64,000 bases of DNA, taken from NCBI GenBank assembly GCA_030762935.1, contig CM060881.1, forward strand, positions 96,274,001-96,338,000, given 5' to 3'. The notes under the pieces were generated by a model. The model was given only the letters and a program-made list of their open reading frames with translations. It did not search any database and was not told the DNA's origin. Origin of the DNA: Hymenopus coronatus. Lineage: Eukaryota; Arthropoda; Insecta; Mantodea; Hymenopodidae. Both the position numbers and the translations under genes were made by a program. Position 1 is the first letter of the stretch, and each line of letters begins with the position of its first letter. This document shows positions 23,395 to 33,144 of this stretch, in pieces.

Positions 23395-24051
23395 ATTGTT
23401 TACTTATTTATTTACGGACGCTGTTTAACTGCTATGGTTCTCAATGTCTCATTCTATGTCGGGTCTGAAAGATAATTTAATTTTGCTCAGAGGCCTCTAC
23501 CAGGTTTGAGCTTCTTTGAGGTGGCGTAAATCTACGATACGGGATCAGCGGTTTTGTTTCCCTTCCGAAGAAAAATATACTAAGGATTTTTACGTCAGAA
23601 GAAAAAAAGATCCATTGCCTTCCGACCCACAACCTTCGGAACAAGAGGCTAGAGTATGTTGCTTCTAGACCAACGGAAGACGATAATAAATGTTGGGGTG
23701 GTATGTTTTTACTGTGATTCTCCTTTCTCTCGTTTCCTCTCATTACAGTTCTCTTCATCTTTCAGGTTGATTGCGGGACAACGGTTTGGTAGGCGGTGGG
23801 CGGATGGCGCAGATGCTTGCGATTTGGAACTTGTTTTCGGTCCTAACAGAGAGAAGCATGTCGAGCCTCCACTTTAGGATCGAGTTCCCCGGTTCTATTA
23901 GAGGGCATCTTAGAGCGATCCTCTTGGATCACTTAGAGGTTTCTGTTCGTCTCTGCCGTCTGTGCGGTTTGCAGTGTATTCGTCTCTTTTGGTTCCTTAA
24001 TCTCATTCGTTCCTCCCCGGAGGTGGTACCCCAGCTACCATCTACATGAAT
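23395..24051. other. Unassigned sequence with a weak tRNA-like segment
   Basis: Around 23795-23905 GGCGGATGGCGCAGATG and GGATCGAGTTCCCC loosely resemble A and B boxes. Frames of 73 to 93 codons on either strand are unrecognised. Flanked by R1 copies on both sides, so it may be a degenerate SINE or a composite insertion. Confidence 0.35.
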
Positions 24052-24537
24052 ATTTGTTAAAAATTTTGATTTTCTGAAAAATGGCTAAAACAGATTTGAT
24101 TTAGTACTGTTTTAAAGATATTTTAAGGAAAACTGCAATATATACCTTGAATTTTCTGAAGTCCTGTTCATTCTATTTTTGCATAAGTGGTAAACCATTA
24201 AGAGCTAACCAAGAAATTAGTACACAAGAAATGTAGATCTCGTTAAAAACACAATTTGTTGTTGCTGTTTTCCTTCTTTCTTTACTTCTTTTTGTTTTAC
24301 TCCTTATTCCAATATACTCTAATGGCAATCAAATTTTAAAAGATTTGATTACCGCTTCAGCCTAATGTATTCTTTATTCCCCTTATACCTACACGGAAAT
24401 ATGTACCACATAATAAAACCATTTCTCTTAATGTTTATCTCGAATTGGATGAAATGGATGGAAGATTGAGCTTTGTAAGAATAGCTTGTTGCAAATAGGT
24501 AGCAAAAAATAATGCGAGTGTAAGTCATCAAAAGTTT
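24052..24537 (-). mobile_element. R1 element, hairpin half missing
   Basis: Minus strand from TTTTGATTTTCTGAAAAATGG to the first end CTTTTGATGACTTACACTCG; old and shortened. Confidence 0.7.
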
Positions 24538-25282
24538 ATATTTTGGTTAGTAAAATTTGAACGATTATTATTGCTTAACTTATCTGGTATTTTTGTGGAA
24601 TAAAATGAAACCCAGGTCTGGGGTACAAAACGAGCAATACTGGAACAATTTTTCTTTATTGACTCAGCAATGGTTACAAATAAAGTATTGAATTCAAATA
24701 ATTCATTCGACGTTTCGACTCGTAGACAGTTTACGGCTGCAAATATCCATGGCTAGGACAGCATTTCACGCTAATACTCCAGTTACTCAGTATAGCTCAC
24801 AACACGACACGAACACATACTTCTTCTTTTCATAGCTAAAAAATAATATTTTAGAACTTCCCGGAAGCTTCTGGAAACCGAAACGAGAAAAATCGAGAGT
24901 AGCATTTCCGAAGCTTCCAATTACTGTCCAAGTCCAACTACGATGACTCGCATACCAAATCGAATTTGCGAGCGATCACAGACGGCCGACACTGTCACAA
25001 TAAATATATTAACTATTGCGTTTCTCTAGCACGAGTTGGCTTGTCAATTGGTGTGTGTGTATGCGTGTGTGTGTGTGCTATATACCTCAACCCACATATC
25101 AACCAAATCATCTTGTTAATGAGATGAAATGTGTAATGCATATCTTAGAACACACACACTTCGCATAACATTTTTCATAATTATGTAAACTTTGTATTTA
25201 TAAATAGATTAAATAAAACATATTTTAGACATTTAAACAACAGTATTAAGATGCCATCTCCGTGCTGTAAGAATAACTGTCT
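24538..25282. other. Unassigned stretch with heat-shock-element-like and Penelope-like motifs
   Basis: The sequence GGAAGCTTCTGGAAA at 24863-24877 is a perfect three-pentamer nGAAnnTTCnnGAAn array, and GAAGCTTCC recurs near 24911. On the minus strand 24695-24720 reads TCGAAACGTCGAATGAAT, followed by AATAAAG-type sequence, a combination seen at ends of Penelope-like elements. A TGACTCAGC motif lies at 24660-24668. No coding region seen. Confidence 0.35.
25048..25077 (+). repeat. (GT)n microsatellite
   Basis: About 13 GT steps with single interruptions. Confidence 0.85.
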
Positions 25283-25515
25283 TTCTATAGTGTTTAACGC
25301 CCGCTTTTACTACATATAATACCATGGAAGATGACACTGATGATTTATTAGACTGAAGATGGAGCGCCGGCGGAATGTAATAGTGGGATAAACCGGAGAA
25401 CTCAGAGAAAACTCCCACTGAGCCGCTTTGTTCACCACAAATCCTACTTGCAGTCACCTGGGAGCAAACCCGGGATGCTTTGGTGAGAGGCGAATGGTCT
25501 AACTACGGCACGCTA
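25283..25515 (-). mobile_element. SINE family S-A
   Basis: Minus strand: head with GGTTTGCTCCCAGG (worn B box) near 25455-25475, body GTTTTCTCTGAGTTCTCCGG and CTTCAGTC, tail TAGTAAAAGCGGGCGTTAAA. Same architecture as 2172-2425. Confidence 0.7.
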
Positions 25516-26022
25516 TAACATATCTGCCTCACATTCACATGCAAATGGATCACATATATAGGATGAGTTTTATATACTATACTTTACTATCTTTTATATA
25601 TACTATATATCCGTTTTATAACACGGTTTACAGGCAATAAGTAACTTTCAAGTTATATACGATCGTCTGTGCCTTTATAGCGGTGTTTTCGTGATCAAGT
25701 AAAATCTCTAGTTCACGATTCCGCCACTATGTACAGATAATGACAGCTCATCGCCCATAGATTACACCATAAAACGAAACTACACATAACCTTGCGAACA
25801 TGAAAATTATGAAATTTTGCTTAGGGACCTTCTCTTTCAAGGTAAAGTGCAAACAAACATTACTCGGTACAAACGGAGTTATATCCTTTACGAAAGAAGC
25901 CATGCTAAGGACCTTTACGGCCGAAAAAAAAAGCCATCACTCTCCGCCAGTATTTAAAATAAGAGATACCTTACCATTTTGGAAAACAATAGCACCATGT
26001 GAATGTTTTTTAAATTAAAAAA
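25516..26022. other. No supported feature
   Basis: TATA-rich run at 25555-25620, otherwise unremarkable. A 72-codon plus-strand frame (25800-26018) has no recognisable content. Confidence 0.4.
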
Positions 26023-26117
26023 TCTGATGTATTCCATTCATATGACTTCCTCTACATCTGTGTAACAAATTAGTGTTAAAAACCTTATTCTTCTATGTAC
26101 TTCAGGCTAATCGAGAT

Positions 26118-26550
26118 TACGGCCACGTCTTGACCGATTGGTTAGATAACTCATCTCTTACCTATGCGGCCCGGGCTCGATTCCAGGCGATAGCATGTAG
26201 GATTTGAGGTGGACAAAGCGGCGCTCGGGTGGGTATTCTTCGGGGTCTCCAGTTTCTCCCTCCATCGCATTCCAGCAGTGCTCCATCTTCATTCCAATAG
26301 CCATCAATTTCATCGCCTGCGTTGTCTATATAGTAAAAGGACTGTACCCATTTCCGTGTTCTTTAAAGTGCCTCGCTTTGATGCTTCGTGGCTCCGGGTA
26401 TCATGGAATCGAGTCCCGCCTTGGGCATAGGTGTTTGTTCGTGTGTAGCTAAAACTAAGGAAATGTTGGGAAAATGGTAAAAAGAAGAAAAAGAAAAGGA
26501 ATAAAGCGCCATAAAGAAGTGGACGTTAAAGTATACCGCCTCCTCCCAAC
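26118..26550 (+). mobile_element. tRNA-derived SINE, family S-G, nested in R1
   Basis: Head with ACCGATTGGTTAGATAAC (A box) and CGGGCTCGATTCCAGG (B box), then CCAGTTTCTCCCTCCATC and GTGCTCCATCTTCATTCC, which recall the S-A body, then a longer 3' part ending ATAAAGCGCCATAAAG. The host R1 sequence reads CTAATCGAGATTA before it and CGATATAAACATTAGC after it, so CGAGATTA/CGATATAA is a probable worn target duplication. Confidence 0.7.
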
Positions 26551-27030
26551 CGATATAAACATTAGCAGAAATTGTGTTATTACTTAGTTCCTTGTAAGTA
26601 GAATGAAACTAAGGGAATACACTAGGCTGTGAATAGTCAATTCTTCTAAAAACTGCTTGCCATGTGGTTAAAATCCGTTTCTTTGCATTGCCAGGCGTTG
26701 ACAAATTCCCGTTTGAAAACAGTTTTGAGATTTTTAAAACTGAAACCAATTATAAGGAATGTCTCAAAATTTGCCAACTCCATTAAAAAATGTATATGAC
26801 ATAAATTGTGGGTTTTAATGAGATCTAAATGTTTATGTAACAAGTTTGTATCTATCTCTTACGGGTTGCCACTCAAGCAAAGTTCATCCAGAATAAGCAA
26901 GCATTCAGAGAAATTCATATTTAAAATTCAAGACATCATTTTTAAATATGAGGCAAGTATATTTAATATACGATATTTTAATCAAAAGCGTTAGAGTCAT
27001 TTTTGATAAAATCGAAAATTTCAAAAAATG

Positions 27031-27101
27031 TTCCATGTAAAGTGTAGTTGGGGGGGGATATTTTCCTAAAATCTCCCCCCCCCAGTACACTTTACATGGA
27101 A
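27031..27101. repeat. Fold-back inverted duplication with G8/C9 arms
   Basis: TTCCATGTAAAGTGTAG followed by a G-run at 27031-27059 is repeated in reverse as a C-run then TACACTTTACATGGAA at 27072-27101. Sixteen bases pair exactly outside the homopolymer. The left arm is ordinary R1 sequence; the right arm has no counterpart at that point in other copies. Confidence 0.8.
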
Positions 27102-27321
27102 AAATGTAATTAAATACATGGCTTCTTAAGATATTGAACTAAATACCAAGTTTGGAATTTTACCAACTTTTCGATTTTGAATGTTCGCGCTGACAGGCAC
27201 AGGGACACACGGCCACGCAGGGCCGTTTTATAAAAATTGTTTTTTTTTTTTTGATTCAGAGGACCCTAAAACGTATGTTTCCGATAAAAGCTATGTATCA
27301 TGCACTATATAGAGAAAGTAC

Positions 27322-28285
27322 AAGTAAACCTTAGCAGAAATAAGGAAGTATTTTCTGTTATTTTAATAATATCAGTTTCAAATCGAGGGATCTAAAAATA
27401 TACATAAAGGTGATGCAGATTAAGCAGAAATTGCTCTCAAAGTTGATTAAGCTCTGAAACCATGTTGAAGAAGAAGGAGAGGGAGAAAGACGGAGAAGGC
27501 AGATGCCTACATTTGGAATACCGAGTAACTGTAACAGGTATTGTGTTGCATTGCAGACAAATCCTGTAACGACGTGATGTCTTTGGAGATGAGCTCCTAA
27601 CCACATAGGCAATAAGACGTGCCCCGCAGTACGGTTGCTTGCCTATATACCAGGTCTTCCTTCGTTAGCTCGGATTCGCCCTACTAAACCTCACCCCCTC
27701 TCTAGACATCCCTTTCTCGCATTTCCCCAAGCAATATATAAAGAGAATCTAGTGTCACCATCTTGAAGCCGGGAAATGCTGGAAATATATTTATTTTCAG
27801 CAATCTTGATTGCCTGCGTTTTCATTATATCTGATATGATTATTATTTAGTAAATATTAACGAGCTTACAGTAAATAAAGGCGGCTTCAAACTGCAGAAA
27901 TCATGAAATATTCATGAATATCAGAGATGCTCACCTAGCTCCTACGTAATCTATTTTTCTAACAGAAGTATTTGCTTTAGCTTAAGCTAAAGTTAAGTTT
28001 GAGTATTGAACATGTGTTTACAGTAATTTGAACTCCGCTCTTTAACCATTCAAGTACAACAACTATACTCTAACAAACACAATTAGCGAGAGAGCATTAT
28101 TCGAAATACCAAAGATATTTGTCTTACGTGAGTTAATGGCCGTGTGGGAGTTGTAAGAAACAGCAAAGTGGATACATCGTAAAGCTATTTGTCAAATCCA
28201 ATCTATTCGCTACGTTAAAACTAATATTTACATTTTTTCTAAGGAAATAAATAGTAAAACGTCTAACGTCTTTCATTCATTTATC
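27322..28285. other. No supported feature
   Basis: An 84-codon minus-strand frame (27358-27612) has no recognisable motif. Slightly GC-richer at 27600-27720. Nothing else seen. Confidence 0.4.
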
Positions 28286-28495
28286 TACTATTGTCATAAG
28301 AACTGAAGCTTTCCTGGTGACGTGTTAATTCAAACTCTTCTCGGGCTTCTAGCCAGGTAAAAACTTGGCTTGACACCAACGTTTCGAAGAAGTGCACCCT
28401 GAAGATGAGGAAGATGCACTTCTTCGAAACGTTGGTGTCAAGCCAAGTTTTTACCTGGCTAGAAGCCCGAGAAGAGTTTGAATTACTATTGTCAT
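28286..28495. mobile_element. Perfect inverted-repeat insertion with 12-bp target duplications
   Basis: TACTATTGTCAT is present at both 28286-28297 and 28484-28495. Between them is a 186-bp insert made of a 71-bp arm (28326-28396), an 18-nt centre and an exact reverse complement arm (28415-28485; its last two bases overlap the duplication). The arms contain CGAAACGTTGGTGTC and the centre CTGAAGATGAG, a pairing typical of the terminal repeat region of Penelope-like retroelements, whose ends carry hammerhead ribozymes. Assignment to that class is inference; the inverted repeat and duplications are directly visible. Confidence 0.75.
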
Positions 28496-28497
28496 TT

Positions 28498-28622
28498 TTA
28501 GAAAAGCTTATTCTTCTATCTATTCCTTCCTAAACGAGGTAAACATTAAAATTAGTATTTATCTTGATTGACACAAAGTAGATAGAAGAGTATGTTTTTG
28601 TAATAATTTATTACGGAATAGG
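28498..28622. mobile_element. Two R1 first-end fragments head to head
   Basis: GAAAAGCTTATTCTTCTATC and AAACATTAAAATTAG read in R1 plus sense, then TATTTATCTTGATT and GTAGATAGAAGAGTATG read in minus sense, forming an imperfect inverted pair. Confidence 0.6.
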
Positions 28623-28929
28623 AAGAGTATTTTTCCAAGTTAATTGAGTTTTTCCAAGAGAAATCAACAAAGCTACATGAAATTAGGCTAAGAGAATCTG
28701 AGCAAAATGAATATAAAATTCAAATTGAGTTTTCAAATACATATTTCACATCAGCAAAGCTGCATGCAAATGATCATTGAATTTGGGCTAAGAGAGTTTC
28801 AGTAAAAACAGTTAACTTCATAAATTATATTACGGCTAATAAAATATGTATCCAATAATTTACGGTTTTCTCATAACATAAAGGAAGGATGTTAATTAAA
28901 TTTTTCGTACATTTCTAACACTTTATGTA
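28623..28929. other. No supported feature
   Basis: AT-rich with a worn internal duplication (TCAGCAAAGCTGCATG against TCAACAAAGCTACATG). Nothing else seen. Confidence 0.4.
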
Positions 28930-28930
28930 T

Positions 28931-29760
28931 GAATGAATAAGTGTATTTATTGAAATAGCGCACAATACACAAATTAGTAAGCAATATTAAAAAACAATAA
29001 TGTAAAAAAGTAAACATGAAAATGAAAGGACAGATATATTGAAATACAGCGACTTAAAGTTGCAGAAAGAATAAACCGTAATCAGATGTATAATGTTCCT
29101 TATTATATTACATAAATACACATTATTAACACCACAACAAATCAATAGCCGAAAAGTATAACATAAAATATATGTAAAATATTATAATCACTTTTGTTTA
29201 ACGTTTCTTATCGCCCCCCTCCACTTCCCTAGTATCAGCCTTCTCAGGTTTCAGCTGTCTTGCTTTAAATAGAAATTTACTAAGCCCGTCTGCGTTTTCC
29301 GTGTCTGCCAGTTGGGTCCAACATGCGTAAATACCTTTCCCTTCATTCCTCCGTACCCTTACATCTTGCCGAGATATGGGTGTCCACGGCAGATTCTCAT
29401 ACATTCTCATCAGCGATTTTTATCATTCACCATACTCCTAGTCTAATCCACACGAGCCCCTTCTAATGAGCTTGTTACCTATTTTGACGGATTGCTTCAT
29501 ATCCCTATTCCGATTTTAGCCCAGACTGTACTTCCAATGAAACCTCCGTGCATTGCGCAGTTATTTGCTGTCTGTCAATATCACAGAGACGGTTCTTAAT
29601 TTATCTTTAAATACTCCGTCTGACTGCCTGCCCCGCCATCTAAATATATGCAATTCCAAAGCTTTCCAAACCTTTCTTTAATTTGAATGCCTACGTCGAA
29701 TTATTTTATGCAATTCTTATGCATAGGATCCTCTTTTCAATACTTCCGGGGCAGCAAAAT
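28931..29760 (-). mobile_element. 5'-truncated LINE copy, same family as 32702-35325
   Basis: Minus strand. The 3' end ATAAATACACTTATTCATTC at 28931-28950 is shared with the copy ending at 32702. The coding remnant (29410-29198) ends GIYACWTQLADTENADGLSK and KARQLK, which corresponds to the true C-terminus of the family; farther 5' (29420-29700) DNA matches the knuckle-to-linker region of the other copy but is broken by frameshifts. The 5' limit near 29760 is abrupt, the usual outcome of incomplete reverse transcription. Confidence 0.75.
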
Positions 29761-31487
29761 CTGATTTCTGCTAAAATTGTAATTAATGATTATTTATTAT
29801 AAGTTAAATATTAAATTGATTTAAATCGTTAGTCATTAATATTTCCAATAATTTGCTTTCCTTTTGTGAAATATTCAGTCCTGATTGACCAACTCAATTC
29901 TGATAAAAAAATACCTACATTTGTATCACAAAAAGGAATATTGAATTACACAGAATATTTCAACCTCGGAGTTTGTTTTAACAAAACTCTTATTTTAAAC
30001 ACAAACGATATATTAAGACATTTAAAACCAACATAGAAAAACTAATATCGACACATTTACTTCAACCTCAACAAAAGCTGAATGTAATTTTATCATTAGT
30101 TCTATTTTAATTTATCCATTTCAAAGCTTCCCTGGAATTAACCCCCAAACCATTTCTTATAAAGTCAAATAAAATTATTCACAGCTCAGGTAAGGAAATG
30201 TTGCAGTTACCTAATACTGATAATGTTTATAATAATAACAATAATAATTAAAAATAATAATAATGAAACACTAGATGTTCTCATGTATGTTGTTTGCGAC
30301 AGCGCTTGAATGTTTTCATAAGAACCCCAGTGGGTCTAGCCTCTACAGCGTATACACAATTACAAAACTAGTTATTGCTACTTATATGTGAATTAAACAC
30401 TTTTTAATTAACGCCCAATCTAACAAGTGACTTTACTCGCTCTAAAATAAAAGCTCGTAACTAAAGTGGAAAACATATTTGTACTGTCCCTATATATGCG
30501 ATTATGGACTCTAGTACAAACCTGGGAATTCCTCTCAATGAGCGAGAATGCCACACCATTTCCACTGATATGTACAAAGAGTAGAGCGCAGATCGCTTGC
30601 GCTATCTCTGCCACTCAGTAGAGTTTACTTGAATTTGCTCCGGTGTACTCTAGGACTCTTTAAACGCGCGCAGGGTAGCTGTAAATATGAAATATGGCGC
30701 TATTGGGCCACTTATATTTAACCAGAAAGTTGAAGGAATATCAGATCAAAACAATATACATTTGATATATACATAGGTTAGTCACAAATTGTGAAATATT
30801 ACACACACACATTTTCCAATAATTGATAACTACTGGCACCTAGCGATAAATCATGGAGACTGTACGCAGGCTTTTGTTTAAACAAAATCTGGAGAGTTTA
30901 TTTCTCTATTGGCCTAACAGTTACGGCGATCTGCCGTAGTTAGTATTCAACCAATATGATTAATTGATGAGAAGGATAAGATTTTTCGGATGGAAATTTG
31001 GTTAAATCCTCCAAAAGCTCCAATAAATGCAGAAAGGATAATTATAATTTGAATGTAGTAATTATTGATTAGTATATAGGAAATGAATATTAATGTATTT
31101 AAATTTATATTAAACTTTAAAATGTTTCACGCACTTATAGATAATTGTATTTGAAACAAAATAGTAAACATACAGGTGGAATAAATTACAAACACCTAAT
31201 GCAACAAATTGTCCTTTTTTTACATGGGAGCATGAATGGGAAATTAATAAAAGGGCATATTCATCGAAAATGTTTAATTGATAACCCATATACCCCTCCC
31301 TGTTTTATGGGCATATGTACACTTATACCAGATAGTAGATATTTATTTTAGTATATTTACTGTCTACCTTAGGATTTCAAATAAATATTAGAATTATTGA
31401 AATCCAAAGTATTTCTTGTGTAAGAAAGCCAAAAACTGCATTCTAAGAAAACACATAAGGAGAGTGCTCACCTTATAATCCATGTAG
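29761..31487. other. AT-rich stretch, no gene supported
   Basis: Holds an (AAT)n-like run (30228-30262). The minus strand has a TATATA motif followed by ACAGTAC near 30500-30485, next to a 64-codon frame, but no promoter can be claimed. The stretch is almost free of R1. Confidence 0.4.
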
Positions 31488-31853
31488 CACATCCTTTCAA
31501 AAAAAGAAATCTGCTCCCAAGTTTCCTCTTTCGAAACCCCGGACAAAGTAAAAATAAAAAAGCGCGCACTGGTAAGAGCAAAACAGAGAGTTCTACGTGA
31601 CGAGAATATATTTCAAATCAGTGGAATCAAGACAAAGGAAACTATATATCTAGTCACAAAAAAGAACTGGATGCGGAAAAAGAAAGGCCTTGAAATGAAG
31701 CATTGCCAAAGGCAGTGGAAAGCGAAAGCACAGAGAGCAAATCAAAGGCTACACTACACAGAAGGGAAAAAAGGAATGCTATTCCGATTAAGGAAATTTG
31801 AATACAACGGTAACAAAATACCTACAATTATTTTCATTATCCAGTACCATTAA
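31488..31853 (+). CDS. Unrecognised 121-codon open frame, possible exon or element fragment
   Basis: The frame is open from just after TAG 31485-31487 to a stop at 31851-31853. The first Met is far inside (31671), so it would be missed if an ATG is required. The peptide is strongly basic (many Lys/Arg), contains runs such as KVKIKKRALVRAKQRVLRDE and MKHCQRQWKAKAQRANQRL, and looks predicted-helical. The AG at 31486-31487 could serve as a splice acceptor, though its pyrimidine tract is weak. I do not recognise a family. A-rich composition alone could lengthen the frame, so a chance frame or a decayed transposon protein is equally possible. Confidence 0.25.
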   Translation, partial: HILSKKEICSQVSSFETPDKVKIKKRALVRAKQRVLRDENIFQISGIKTKETIYLVTKKNWMRKKKGLEMKHCQRQWKAKAQRANQRLHYTEGKKGMLFRLRKFEYNGNKIPTIIFIIQYH

Positions 31854-31956
31854 TACCTTCCGAAATAAATTCAATTCCAAAAACCCATGAAGCTACCACT
31901 ATAACTTCTTTTGAGTTTCATACTTGATTCAAAAGTCATTACTAATTTCTCTACCT

Positions 31957-32679
31957 ATTACTTTCTCTGTGCACACAGTATAGCGTATTTCACCCAAAAA
32001 TTCGATACCGAGAATTCACCAGAAATACATTTTTTCAGACCTCCTGAATTCAAACAAAAAGCGTTCTTAGAAAAAGATAAATGTTTGTGTGTGTGTCCCC
32101 AATACAAACTACCTTTATATGGAACACTTTGGAAAAGTTTTGATTTTCTCAAAAATGGTTCTAAGGAATGTGATTAAAATTACGTACATTAGAGATATTT
32201 ATTACATTATAAATAAAATTTATGTCTTGATTTTTTGGAAATATTTTCTGAAGACTTTATTCTTGATGACTTTTGCTGAATATTGTACAACTGGTAAACC
32301 TTAAGAGACAAAAGCTTATCATAAAAATGTAGATCACGTTAAAACATATAATTTATATCATATACGTATTTTTAGTAGAGATGATCGTTTCTGAGATATA
32401 CCTTGTTATTGGTTTTAGCTTTAAAATATGTATACTTTTCTCATACTGTTAATTTGTCATCTTCTGGCCATAGAAACAAAAGAATTTCAAGCCTTTAAAA
32501 CATTTGATTATCGCTTTAACCTATGGTACTCCCTTATTTCAGTTCTACTTACAAGCAAGCAAGGGATAAGGCAATTTCTGCTAATTTCATCTCGATTAGC
32601 ACGAAATATATAGAAAAATTAGCTTTAAACAATAACTTTTATAGTGAGGTAAAGAAAGTCATGTGAATGGCTCATCAGA
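31957..32679 (-). mobile_element. R1 element, lightly shortened
   Basis: Minus strand; ends TACTTTCTCTGTGCAC at 31957 and first end TCTGATGAGCCATTCACATGAC at 32679. The hairpin half and GT tract are contracted. Frames here (31911-32177 plus, 31958-32152 minus) are R1 sequence. Confidence 0.8.
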
Positions 32680-32701
32680 TTTTTTTTTGTTTTATAACTT
32701 G

Positions 32702-33140
32702 AATGAATAAGTGTATTTATTGACATAGCAATATCATACATAGAATTTCAACAATCGCACGGGTCCACAGACCGTACGTGCTTTTGTAATACACATTACA
32801 AGCAATATTAAAAGAACAACAACAGAGAATTAAAAGAGTAAACACGAAAATAAAACGACAAAGGAAATACACAGTCCAAAGCATTATTATACAACAATAA
32901 AGAATTAACAGTGAACCCGAAAATAAAAATACAAAGATATTCAAATGTAGCAATTTAAATTTACAGCACAGAGTACATCTACATAAATGCACCCTCTTAT
33001 AATAGAAAATTACACTTAAAAGACATATATACACATAATATATACAACATATATAAAACCATAGCACAACAGTGACCTAAGTATGACATAATATATATGT
33101 ATGTAGAACAATGTAGTCACTTTTGTTTAGTTGATCTTAT
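32702..33140 (-). other. LINE 3' UTR
   Basis: Non-coding part between the C-terminal frame and the shared 3' end. Contains AATAAATACACTTATTC, where AATAAA could serve as poly(A) signal close to the end. The same end sequence occurs at 28931. A 116-codon minus-strand frame within it is Tyr/Leu/Cys-rich and has no family resemblance. Confidence 0.65.
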
Positions 33141-33144
33141 CCCC

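Larger units (their letters stand above)
26023..27321 (+). mobile_element. R1 element with nested SINE and a fold-back duplication
   Basis: Clean start TCTGATGTATTCCATTCATATGAC at 26023; ends with a shortened hairpin and TAGAGAAAGTA at 27321. Interrupted at 26118-26550. Contains an inverted duplication at 27031-27101. Confidence 0.8.

Noticed and set aside
30480..30510. TATATA followed by an initiator-like ACAGTAC on the minus strand
   Set aside because: The downstream 64-codon frame is unrecognised, and TATA strings are frequent in this AT-rich DNA.
32717..33067. 116-codon Tyr/Leu/Cys-rich minus-strand frame, apparently multi-membrane
   Set aside because: It lies in the LINE 3' UTR, whose counterpart at 28931-29190 does not keep the frame; hydrophobicity follows from AT-rich composition.
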